Origin: Caryophanales bacterium UBA7581
GTDB lineage: Bacteria; Bacillota_I; Bacilli_A; RFN20; CAG-826
Length of the DNA: 13,960 bases
Assembly (NCBI GenBank): GCA_002477825.1
Contig: DLKT01000032.1
Coordinates: 19,022-32,981 of the forward strand
Reading direction: 5' to 3'
The notes beneath the pieces were generated by a model. It did not search any database. It had not been told where the DNA came from and saw only the letters and a program-made list of their open reading frames with translations. This document shows positions 7,818-13,869 of this stretch, one piece after another. Numbering within the stretch: position 1 is the stretch's first letter; every line of letters starts with the position of its first letter. A program made the translations under genes and the position numbers.

Positions 7818-8492
7818 TTATAAACTTTTAATTAATCTTTTATAAACTTTTTCTGGATTTAAGCGTTGATCTTTGTTCTTTATAACTTCAAAGTGCAAAG
7901 ATGAGCCGAGTCCTGAAGTATACGTTGATTCACCTGAAATAGCAATCACATCACCTTGTGATACTTCTTCTCCTTTATTCACTTTCATTTCACCTAAAGA
8001 ACAATAAAGGGTTTGAATACCAGAAGCATGTTCAATTAATAGCATATTGCCATAAATTGAATCATTGGATTTTGCAATAACTTTTCCTGAGCAAGCAGCA
8101 ACAATATCAAATGTCTCATTCATCACATAATCCACGCCTAAACTTTTTGTGTAAGTATTGGTTTTTCCTGGAACTTCCACAATTGCTTTGCTTCTTATTT
8201 CCGATTCATCTTCCATATCATAGAAATAACGGGCAATCGTAACTTCTTTTAAGAAAGGCTTACTCATTTCTTCAGTAAGTGGATCATGAATCGGTTCAAT
8301 CACTTCTCCCCCAGTAGATGTACCGGGATTACTTGTTGTTGGTTGTCCTGTTGTATTGGATGTATGCGGTTTACGATTTGCGCTAGAAATAGCAAACATT
8401 CCGCCAAATAATAGAACTGCTGATAAACTTATCACTAAACCAACACGTGCTTCTTTTCGCCATTCTGGTGTTCTTTTCTTGTCTTTTTCCAT
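7818..8492 (-). CDS. spoIIQ: SpoIIQ-like membrane-anchored LytM (M23) domain protein, catalytically degenerate
   Basis: 224 residues: a charged N-terminus, one membrane segment (~17-36, VGLVISLSAVLLFGGMFAI), a Ser/Thr/Pro/Gly linker (~40-65), a VTIARYFYD region and a LytM fold (~110-217: GVDYV, GKVIA, GNMLLIEHASGIQTLY, QGDVIAISG, LHFEV). Active M23 enzymes use HxxxD, YxH and HxH. Here Ser replaces His at 117, 165 and 198, leaving only D121 and H200, so zinc hydrolysis is very unlikely. The layout and the FYD...KSLGVDY...TLYCSL...HFEV pattern resemble SpoIIQ, which sits in the septal membrane during engulfment and binds SpoIIIAH. Ribosome site GAGGTGA is 7 bases before the ATG. A sporulation-type promoter may lie upstream. 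Alternative: another divisome-linked degenerate M23 protein (EnvC/NlpD-like role). Confidence 0.68.
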   Translation of the reverse strand: MEKDKKRTPEWRKEARVGLVISLSAVLLFGGMFAISSANRKPHTSNTTGQPTTSNPGTSTGGEVIEPIHDPLTEEMSKPFLKEVTIARYFYDMEDESEIRSKAIVEVPGKTNTYTKSLGVDYVMNETFDIVAACSGKVIAKSNDSIYGNMLLIEHASGIQTLYCSLGEMKVNKGEEVSQGDVIAISGESTYTSGLGSSLHFEVIKNKDQRLNPEKVYKRLIKSL

Positions 8493-8511
8493 TTGTTTTT
8501 CACCTCACTAT

Positions 8512-8540
8512 CATTGTGACCAGTAAAAAACTTTTTATAC
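8512..8540 (-). promoter_or_regulatory. Possible forespore sigma-F/G-type promoter of the SpoIIQ-like gene
   Basis: Minus strand GTATA (8540-8536), 14 bases, then GGTCACAATG (8521-8512). The second element resembles the GGnnAnA(A/C/T)T(A/G) -10 pattern remembered for sigma-F. The spacing is one base or more short, and the start would fall almost inside the ribosome site, so this is tentative. No good sigma-A promoter was seen in the gap. Confidence 0.3.
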
Positions 8541-8551
8541 AAAAATGTAGT

Positions 8552-8587
8552 AAAAAAAAGAAGAAGCCTACTTCTCAGCTCCTTCTT
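8552..8587 (-). terminator. Rho-independent terminator of tsaC-rpiB
   Basis: Minus strand: AAGAAGGAGC pairs with GCTTCTTCTT (10 bp, one G-T) around a 10-base loop, followed by a run of eight T that overlaps the stem end. It lies 17 bases after the rpiB stop codon. Confidence 0.85.
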
Positions 8588-8604
8588 TGGTAAATGATTC
8601 CAAT

Positions 8605-9048
8605 TTATTTACTTTCGTTATAATGATCAATTTCATTAACGCGGCGCATATGTCTACCGCCATCAAAAGAAGTGGTTAAGAATAAATCTACCCGTCTTAA
8701 GACGTCTTCTTCATTCATAAATTTTTGACCAAACGCAATCATATTTGCGTTATTATGTTGGCGGGATAAAACCGTTACTTCATCATTATAGCCTAAAGAG
8801 CAACGAATTCCGCGAACTTTATTGGCCGCGATCATAATGCCTTCACCCGTTGTGCAAACTAAGATTCCATAATCTGCCTCTTTTTTAGCTACCTTTTCTG
8901 CAGCGGCAAAAGCAAAAATAGGATAATCACAACTTTCTTCACTAAACGTACCACAATCAATAACGTCATAGCCTTCTTTTAATAAATGATGAGTAATGCT
9001 TGTTTTATAAGCAAGTCCACCATGATCCGATCCTAAAGCAATTTTCAT
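8605..9048 (-). CDS. rpiB: Ribose-5-phosphate isomerase B (RpiB/LacAB family)
   Basis: 147 residues. Interconverts ribose-5-P and ribulose-5-P in the non-oxidative pentose phosphate pathway, in the cytosol. MKIALGSDHGGLAYK carries the substrate-binding D8/H9. The active-site cysteine is C65 in VCTTGEGIMIAANK, and H98 in RQHNNAN matches the second catalytic residue of RpiB. The start is ATG 9048, not the earlier in-frame codon at 9063: GGGAGG sits 7 bases upstream of it and the ATGA overlaps the tsaC stop by four bases, typical of coupling. The tsaC-rpiB pairing agrees with the ywlC...ywlF region of Bacillus. A LacA/LacB role is less likely because no lac genes are near. Confidence 0.95.
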   Translation of the reverse strand: MKIALGSDHGGLAYKTSITHHLLKEGYDVIDCGTFSEESCDYPIFAFAAAEKVAKKEADYGILVCTTGEGIMIAANKVRGIRCSLGYNDEVTVLSRQHNNANMIAFGQKFMNEEDVLRRVDLFLTTSFDGGRHMRRVNEIDHYNESK

Positions 9049-9662
9049 AACGATGCCTCCCACACTTTCTTTATTTCTTGAAATGGAATGGCGCCTTCAC
9101 GGACACATTCCAATTGGTTACCCTTTATTTTAACAATTGTTGATGGTTTTTGTCCACTGCTATCTTCTTGAAATATAGCGGCAATTTTTCCATCAAAAAC
9201 GTCTTGAACATCTTTATACAAAGATAGTGGAGGTTCTCCCGCAAGATTAGCGCTCGGCACTAAAAGTGGCTTTTGTACCTTTCGAATCACAGATAAGACT
9301 AAAGGGTGGCTGCTCATACGAACCCCAACAAAAGGACTTCCTAAAGTTACCCAATTCGGTAATCCATCTTTTTTTTCTAATAATAAAGTAATAGCGCCTG
9401 GCATAAATTTTTCAATGATTCTCTCAGTTCTATCATCCACAACTGCCACTTTTTTAATATCCTCTAAATAACCACACATTAAAGTAAAAGGTTTATTTTC
9501 TGGTCGATTCTTAGCCGCAACTAAACGTGAAAAGGCTAAAGGATCATCATAAACAACCCCTAAGCCATAAACAGTTTCGGTAGGAAAACCAACGACTTCA
9601 CCTTGTTTTAATAAATCCGCTGCAATATCTATTTGCTCAGAATTTAAGTATAAAGTTTTCAT
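9045..9662 (-). CDS. tsaC: L-threonylcarbamoyladenylate synthase (TsaC/YrdC/YwlC)
   Basis: 205 residues, one YrdC domain. Makes threonylcarbamoyl-AMP from Thr, bicarbonate and ATP for the t6A37 modification of ANN-decoding tRNAs. Motifs: GEVVGFPTETVYGLG (~22-36), AAKNRPENKPFTLM (~49-62), PGAITLLL and PSANLAGEPP (~137-146). The long C-terminal Sua5 domain is absent, so this is the short TsaC form. GGAG lies 8 bases before the ATG. Its own extended -10 promoter lies in the gap to the upstream gene; the stop overlaps rpiB (ATGA). Together they form a two-gene unit ending at the 8552-8587 terminator. Confidence 0.95.
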   Translation of the reverse strand: MKTLYLNSEQIDIAADLLKQGEVVGFPTETVYGLGVVYDDPLAFSRLVAAKNRPENKPFTLMCGYLEDIKKVAVVDDRTERIIEKFMPGAITLLLEKKDGLPNWVTLGSPFVGVRMSSHPLVLSVIRKVQKPLLVPSANLAGEPPLSLYKDVQDVFDGKIAAIFQEDSSGQKPSTIVKIKGNQLECVREGAIPFQEIKKVWEASL

Positions 9663-9681
9663 AGTCTCATCTCCAAGTACT

Positions 9682-9710
9682 ATTATATCATATTCAAAAT
9701 AGGTTAAGAA
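9682..9710 (-). promoter_or_regulatory. Sigma-A promoter with extended -10 for tsaC-rpiB
   Basis: Minus strand TGATATAAT ending at 9682 (-10 at 9687-9682) with TTCTTA 17 bases upstream (9710-9705), which overlaps the stop codon region of the preceding gene. Expected start is near 9675, about 13 bases before the ATG. The same TGATATAAT is used in front of prfA. Confidence 0.7.
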
Positions 9711-10099
9711 AAAAGTTCGAGAATAAATATTTTTTCTCGTATCACGGTTCCATCACAGGTATTCTTTCTTAACTGTCCTTTCATTTCCACGCCTTTTGCA
9801 TTACCTAATAACACCACAATCGTACCATTAATATACGAGCATCTTGCATCTTCTTGAAAACAAAATAATTGAAGATTGTTTTTCACCGCTTCTTCAATCT
9901 TTTCATAGCCTAATGGCATGATATAACTTTCATACGCATCAATAACTTTTTCTTTATAATAATAGAGTTCTGTCACATCTTTAGCACTTCTTGAATTAGA
10001 AACAATCTCATAAGAATATTGAAAAGGGACTTCAGGAATTTCCATTGCACTTGATAAAACCGTTAGCATTGCCGCACCTAAAATAAAAAAATGCTTCAT
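9704..10099 (-). CDS. Small exported protein of unknown function; possible divergent SpoIIR
   Basis: 131 residues. N-terminus MKHFFILGAAMLTVLSSAME looks like a short signal peptide (cleavage possible after SSA) or a membrane anchor; the rest is soluble with Cys at about 87, 94 and 122. Not firmly recognised. Two hints point to SpoIIR, the secreted forespore signal that triggers pro-sigma-E processing. First, position: in B. subtilis spoIIR lies in the prfA-prmC...tsaC stretch. Second, the segment EIVSNSRSAKDVTELYYYKEKVIDAY resembles the SpoIIR motif I-[LV]-A-N-S-D-S-x-x-D...[IV]RDAV, and INGTIVVLLGNAKG could match the later IxIGxGxG. The family's terminal NWWC-type motif is absent and it is ~90 residues shorter, so it would be a reduced or decayed form. 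GAGGTGA lies 6 bases before the ATG. Confidence 0.75.
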   Translation of the reverse strand: MKHFFILGAAMLTVLSSAMEIPEVPFQYSYEIVSNSRSAKDVTELYYYKEKVIDAYESYIMPLGYEKIEEAVKNNLQLFCFQEDARCSYINGTIVVLLGNAKGVEMKGQLRKNTCDGTVIREKIFILELFS

Positions 10100-10140
10100 A
10101 ATTTCTCACCTCAGAAGAATTATGATGCACTTTTCTTTTT

Positions 10141-10986
10141 TTATTCAAAGTATCTTAAAACAAAGTAACGATCTTTATTTGAAATGTCTTTAAAAAACTC
10201 TATTTTAGAAGAAGGAAAGTATTTCTTCACCATTTTTTCTAATTCATCTTTTTGTTGATAGCCAAATTCTGCCATAAAATAGCCTCCTACTTTTAAATGA
10301 GAAGGTAACTCTTTAAAAAATCTCTCATATATTTCAAGTCCATTTCCCGAAGGAGGAACTAAAGCGATATAAGGTTCATTTTTTAACACCAATTCATCGA
10401 TTTTTTCTGAAGCATCAATATAAGGAGGATTAGAAATAATTAAATCCGCTTTTGTGGCGGGATAATTCTGAAATAAGTCAGAAACTAACCATTCTATATC
10501 ATTAACTAATAATCTTTCTTGATTTATCTTCGCTACTTCAATCGCCGACCTAGAAATATCTGAAGCAATGATATGGATATCAGAAACGTGTTTTTTTAAA
10601 GAAATTGCGATACATCCTGAGCCCGTACATACATCAAAAACAAGAGGATGTTTTAAAGTTTTTAATATTTCAATTGCTTTTAAAACTAATTCTTCTGTTT
10701 CCATCCTAGGAATCAAAACGCGTGAATCTACGTAGTATTCTTCGTTTAAAAACCAAGCACGATTTAAAACATATTGCATCGGTTCCCCATTTAAATATCT
10801 TTGTAGTTGCGTATAAAATAATTGTTCATCAATACAAGACTCATCCATCTTTAAAAAGAGTTCTGTACGGCTTTTAATTCCACTTAAATGCTCCACTAAT
10901 AAAAGGCCTGCATTTTCTTCCAGGCCTTTTTGACGGATTTCATTTTTAGCAATTTGAAGTGCTTCTTTAATTTTCATGAGGCTCAT
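10141..10986 (-). CDS. prmC: Release factor glutamine-(N5) methyltransferase PrmC/HemK
   Basis: 281 residues. Methylates the Gln of GGQ in RF1 and RF2 using S-adenosylmethionine, which raises peptide-release efficiency; both substrates are encoded in this window. An N-terminal helical domain (~1-75) and the GEPMQYVL and LIPRMETE motifs (~68-98) are followed by the SAM loop FDVCTGSGCIA (117-127) and the catalytic NPPY (186-189). The start is taken at ATG 10986, with AAGG 5 bases upstream; ATG 10977, three codons later, is possible. It overlaps prfA by 20 bases, the classic prfA-prmC coupling. Confidence 0.95.
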   Translation of the reverse strand: MSLMKIKEALQIAKNEIRQKGLEENAGLLLVEHLSGIKSRTELFLKMDESCIDEQLFYTQLQRYLNGEPMQYVLNRAWFLNEEYYVDSRVLIPRMETEELVLKAIEILKTLKHPLVFDVCTGSGCIAISLKKHVSDIHIIASDISRSAIEVAKINQERLLVNDIEWLVSDLFQNYPATKADLIISNPPYIDASEKIDELVLKNEPYIALVPPSGNGLEIYERFFKELPSHLKVGGYFMAEFGYQQKDELEKMVKKYFPSSKIEFFKDISNKDRYFVLRYFE

Positions 10987-12061
10987 TCAAACCTTCTGCT
11001 AGTCTTTCTTGTTGATCGGCATAGATAAGGGCTTCAATAATTTCATCTAATTCGCCTTCCATAATGCGATCTAATTTTTGAATTGTTAAGCCGATACGAT
11101 GATCTGTAACACGATTTTGCGGGTAGTTATACGTTCTAATTTTTTCTGAGCGTTCACCAGTTCCAACTTTTAATCGACGTTCGTTACCAATTCTTTCTTC
11201 TTGTTCCGCCACTTTTGCCGCTAAAACACGGGCTCTTAATAAATTCATTGCGATTTCTCTATTTTGAATTTGTGATTTTTCAACTTGGCAAGCAACGACA
11301 ATTCCCGTCGGAATATGGGTGATACGTACAGCAGATTCCGTTTTATTTACGTTTTGTCCACCAGCACCTTGGGAACGATAGGTATCAATTTGTAAATCAT
11401 TAGGATTAATTACGACATCTACTTCTTCTGCTTCTGGCATTACAAGAACGGTGGCAACGGAGGTATGAATTCTTCCTTGACTTTCCGTCTTTGGAACACG
11501 TTGAACACGGTGTGCACCGGATTCAAATTTTAATTTAGAATAAGCGCCATCACCTTTAATCATAAAGGAAACTAAAGAAAAACCACCTAGTCCAGAAGTG
11601 TTTTCATCAATCATTTGAATTTTCCAACCTTGTGATTCGGCATAACGAGTATACATACGGAATAAGTCAGCGGCGAATAAATCCGCTTCATCTCCACCGA
11701 CTGCACCACGAATCTCAACAATAATATTTTTATCATCATTAGGATCTTTAGGAATCATTAAAATCCGCATTTCCTCAATTAATGCTGTTTCTCTCTCTGA
11801 TAATGTTTTATATTCTTCTTTTCCCATTTGCGCAATTTCTAGATCCGAATCATTGGACATTAATAAAGCGTCTTCTTTATTAGCGGACACTTTTTTATAC
11901 TCTTCATATTTTTCAACAATTGGTTCTAAATTTGCTCTTTCTTTTGCTAAGTCTCTATAGCGATGACGATCACTTAATACTTCTTGTTCAAGAAGCAAAC
12001 GATCAAGTTCTTGTAAACGAAGTACACTTGCTTCTAGTCTTTTTAACATTTGTTCTTCCAT
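10967..12061 (-). CDS. prfA: Peptide chain release factor 1 (RF1)
   Basis: 364 residues from ATG 12061. Terminates at UAA/UAG. Coiled N-terminal domain, then the PxT tripeptide PKT (190-192) in RVPKTESQGRIHTS and GGQ at 234-236, followed by VNKTESAVRITH. The longer frame begins with TTG at 12082, but that codon lies at or before the transcription start expected from the -10 at 12088-12093, so it cannot be used normally. ATG 12061 has AGGGA five bases upstream. ATG 12049, four codons later, is a second option. First gene of the minus-strand block, overlapping prmC by 20 bases. The GGQ region is nearly identical, also at DNA level, to prfB. Confidence 0.96.
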   Translation of the reverse strand: MEEQMLKRLEASVLRLQELDRLLLEQEVLSDRHRYRDLAKERANLEPIVEKYEEYKKVSANKEDALLMSNDSDLEIAQMGKEEYKTLSERETALIEEMRILMIPKDPNDDKNIIVEIRGAVGGDEADLFAADLFRMYTRYAESQGWKIQMIDENTSGLGGFSLVSFMIKGDGAYSKLKFESGAHRVQRVPKTESQGRIHTSVATVLVMPEAEEVDVVINPNDLQIDTYRSQGAGGQNVNKTESAVRITHIPTGIVVACQVEKSQIQNREIAMNLLRARVLAAKVAEQEERIGNERRLKVGTGERSEKIRTYNYPQNRVTDHRIGLTIQKLDRIMEGELDEIIEALIYADQQERLAEGLNEPHEN

Positions 12062-12087
12062 AGTATCCCTACTTTCATGCAAAAAAT

Positions 12088-12116
12088 ATTATATCATAAT
12101 CATATTCTTGCGAAAA
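12088..12116 (-). promoter_or_regulatory. Sigma-A promoter with extended -10 for prfA-prmC
   Basis: Minus strand TGATATAAT (-10 hexamer 12093-12088) with a weak -35 TTTTCG 17 bases upstream (12116-12111). Predicted start near 12081, about 20 bases before the prfA ATG, with the ribosome site in between. Confidence 0.75.
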
Positions 12117-12158
12117 GATAAACATCCCTATAACTATATAAATTATATATAATAATTA

Positions 12159-12254
12159 TTATGTAACCCAATGTTTACCTTCAAAATAAACATCCAATTC
12201 TTTAGCAAATTTATAAACTCGCTCATTTTTTAGTGAATTTCCAAAAAAAGTGGC
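12159..12254 (-). pseudogene. Possible C-terminal coding remnant in the prfA/ATPase gap
   Basis: 31 open codons, with no start codon, end in VYKFAKELDVYFEGKHWVT and two stops in a row (TAA TAA). Codon choice and residue mix look like real low-GC protein, unlike the surrounding AT-rich spacer, and it runs upstream into the 32-bp repeats. Too short to identify; chance is possible. Confidence 0.2.
12171..12193. repeat. 7-bp inverted repeat ATGTTTA/TAAACAT
   Basis: Perfect arms at 12171-12177 and 12187-12193 around 9 bases. The right arm lies in ATAAACATCC (12186-12195), which recurs as a direct copy at 12118-12127 next to the prfA promoter. The 275-base gap 12083-12357 otherwise holds AT-rich sequence (12131-12165), the three 32-bp repeats, and the divergent promoters. 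Confidence 0.5.
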
Positions 12255-12303
12255 TCATTTTTTAGCGGATTTTCAAAAAAACTCGCTCATTTTTTAGTGA
12301 TTG
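12217..12303. repeat. Three tandem 32-bp-period direct repeats upstream of the AAA ATPase
   Basis: The core GCTCATTTTTTAG is at 12221, 12253 and 12285, exactly 32 bases apart. Units 1 and 3 also share the flank ACTC before the core and TGA after it; the unit ends in a C(A)6-7 tract. The last copy ends about three bases before the -35 of the ATPase promoter. This is placed like an array of protein-binding sites. Confidence 0.9.
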
Positions 12304-12305
12304 CT

Positions 12306-12335
12306 TTGTTAAAATTCTTGAAAATATGCTATAAT
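12306..12335 (+). promoter_or_regulatory. Sigma-A promoter with extended -10 for the AAA ATPase
   Basis: TTGTTA (12306-12311), 18 bases, then TGC-TATAAT (-10 at 12330-12335). A short leader follows with a strong ribosome site, AAGGAGGA (12342-12349), 8 bases before the ATG at 12358. Confidence 0.85.
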
Positions 12336-12357
12336 ACCTATAAGGAGGATTTAATTT

Positions 12358-13701
12358 ATGTATCTAAAACGAAAAATTGATTCCTTTCTCTTAGAATGGA
12401 AAAAAAATAAAAATCACAAGCCTTTAATCGTAAAAGGAGCTAGACAGGTTGGAAAAACACAATCAATTCGTGTCTTTGCAAAGGCAAACTATGAAAGTTT
12501 TATCGAGATTAATTTTGTTTCCGATCCTGTTTATAAGCAAGTCATTGAGAATGGATATTCAGTTGAAAGTATTATTAAAAATATTTCAAGAATTGAACCT
12601 TCTTATCGATTTTTACCAGGAAAAACGCTTATATTTTTCGATGAGATTCAAGAGTTCCCTGATATTACAACTTCCTTGAAATTTTTTTCAGAGGACGGAA
12701 ATTATGATGTGATTTGTAGCGGTTCATTATTAGGAATTCATTATAAAGAAATATCCAGCATCAGTGTAGGTTATAAAACAGAAATTGAAATGAAATCTTT
12801 TGATTTTGAAGAATATCTGTGGGCTTTAGGTTATGATAATTCAATAAAAGAAGATATTCTATCTCACATGAAATCTTTAACTCCTTTTTCTCCTACAGTA
12901 TTAAAAATATATGACGATTTATTCATTGACTATTGCATTACAGGCGGGATGCCTGATGTTGTTAAAAACTTTGTTGAAAAAAAGACTTTTGAAGATACTT
13001 TAGAAATTCAACGTCAAATTGTTATTGGTTATGAATCAGATATAAGAAAATACGCTGTTGGATTAGACAAGTCACGTATTACAAACGTATTTCGCTCTAT
13101 TCCATTTCAATTAGGAAAAGAAAATAAGAAATTTCAAATTTCTAAAGTTCGTTCAGGCGCTAAATACCAAGATTATCGCGGTACATTTGAATGGCTAGAA
13201 GACGCTGGAATTGTGAATATTTGTCATGCTTTACAGCAACCAAGTCTTCCTTTAAAAGGAAATATTTTTGATGGATCAATTGTGCTCTACTATGCCGATA
13301 GTGGTCTACTTCTTTCTCAACTAGATGATGAAGCACTTCTTGATTTCCGTAGGAATAAAAACTTAGGGGTCTATAAAGGTGGTTTGTTTGAAAGCATAGT
13401 TGCAGAAGCTCTTATTAAATCTGGCTATGATTTGTTCTATTTTAAAAAAGAAAATTCAACTTTGCAGGAAGAATTCTTTGTTCGACTACAAGATTATTTA
13501 GTACCTATTGAAGTGAAAGCGGGAAATAATAATGCTAAATCATTATCTACACTTATAACTAGTAACGATTATCCAGAAATTAGTTTTGGCATCAAAATCG
13601 TAAAAGGAAATATTGGCTATCATAACCATATATATACCTTTCCTCATTTCTGTTCTTTTTTGATAAAAGATTTTTTGCAATCCCTTCCAACTAGTAAATG
13701 A
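12358..13701 (+). CDS. AAA ATPase (AAA_14) with C-terminal DUF4143-type domain
   Basis: 447 residues. Walker A GARQVGKT (27-34), Walker B LIFFDEIQE (91-99), sensor-like ICSGSLLG (119-126), then the family linker signature ITGGMPDVV (~194-202). The C-terminal domain has KGGLFESIVAEAL (~340-352) and PIEVKAGN (383-390). The EVKAG strand recalls PD-(D/E)XK nucleases, but where the family usually shows an E-V-D-F-like strand this protein has EEFFV (~371-375), so nuclease activity is doubtful. Function of the family is unsettled; several copies per genome are common in gut bacteria, with mobile or defence-like distribution suspected. It is the only plus-strand gene seen here, divergent from prfA, with its own promoter and repeat array. 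Spacing to the following RNA promoter is 38 bases, with no GC-rich terminator between. Confidence 0.93.
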   Translation: MYLKRKIDSFLLEWKKNKNHKPLIVKGARQVGKTQSIRVFAKANYESFIEINFVSDPVYKQVIENGYSVESIIKNISRIEPSYRFLPGKTLIFFDEIQEFPDITTSLKFFSEDGNYDVICSGSLLGIHYKEISSISVGYKTEIEMKSFDFEEYLWALGYDNSIKEDILSHMKSLTPFSPTVLKIYDDLFIDYCITGGMPDVVKNFVEKKTFEDTLEIQRQIVIGYESDIRKYAVGLDKSRITNVFRSIPFQLGKENKKFQISKVRSGAKYQDYRGTFEWLEDAGIVNICHALQQPSLPLKGNIFDGSIVLYYADSGLLLSQLDDEALLDFRRNKNLGVYKGGLFESIVAEALIKSGYDLFYFKKENSTLQEEFFVRLQDYLVPIEVKAGNNNAKSLSTLITSNDYPEISFGIKIVKGNIGYHNHIYTFPHFCSFLIKDFLQSLPTSK

Positions 13702-13739
13702 ACAAACAATGAAAATTAGTCTTAATTTTTAAAAATTTA

Positions 13740-13768
13740 TTGATAAAGCGCTATTGATTTCATATAAT
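13740..13768 (+). promoter_or_regulatory. Strong sigma-A promoter of a small RNA
   Basis: TTGATA (13740-13745), exactly 17 bases, TATAAT (13763-13768). Five of six -35 positions and all six -10 positions match consensus. Predicted start near 13775. No ribosome site or reading frame of any length follows before the terminator at 13821. Confidence 0.88.
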
Positions 13769-13774
13769 ATAAGT

Positions 13775-13845
13775 GGTAGAAGCCTATAAACGGCCTACTC
13801 CGCTAAAAAATTAGGGAAAGCACCGTTCCAGCGGTGTTTTTTCTT
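13775..13845 (+). ncRNA. Small structured RNA, probable antisense antitoxin RNA (~70 nt)
   Basis: Starts at a consensus promoter and ends in a terminator hairpin. The 5' part folds as a hairpin: GTAG/CTAC, a two-base AA bulge, then GCC/GGC around the loop TATAAAC (13776-13798). A single-stranded A-rich linker (13804-13812) follows, then CACCG/CGGTG and a T-run. It converges on a minus-strand mini-gene and overlaps its 3' untranslated region by about 40 bases, the layout of RatA/SR4-type antitoxins. No protein is encoded. Function is inferred from layout only. Confidence 0.6.
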
Positions 13846-13852
13846 TCCCTAA
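13805..13852. terminator. Bidirectional terminator shared by the small RNA and the convergent mini-gene
   Basis: Inner stem CACCG (13821-13825)/CGGTG (13832-13836) followed by six T on the plus strand. An outer perfect 10-bp stem TTAGGGAAAG (13811-13820)/CTTTCCCTAA (13843-13852) encloses it, and A6 at 13805-13810 supplies six T after the stem on the minus strand. Efficient in both directions by appearance. Confidence 0.9.
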
Positions 13853-13869
13853 ACTTAGAATTTGAAAGA

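Noticed and set aside
12062..12082. TTG 12082 as the prfA start
   Set aside because: It coincides with the expected transcription start for the -10 at 12088-12093; ATG 12061 has AGGGA upstream and matches family length.
12255..12300. Mini-ORFs such as MSEFF inside the 32-bp repeats on the minus strand
   Set aside because: The repeat period is not a multiple of three, so frames are not kept, and there are no ribosome sites.
12217..12303. CRISPR array
   Set aside because: The repeat plus spacer-like part is only 32 bases in total, the 'spacers' are similar to each other, and no cas genes are near.
12449..12679. 76-codon plus-strand frame inside the ATPase gene
   Set aside because: Out-of-frame shadow of the N-terminal ATPase coding sequence.
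13721..13740. Terminator after the AAA ATPase (AATTTTTAAAAATT palindrome)
   Set aside because: No GC in the stem and no proper T-run; the ATPase transcript more likely reads into the terminator at 13821-13852.
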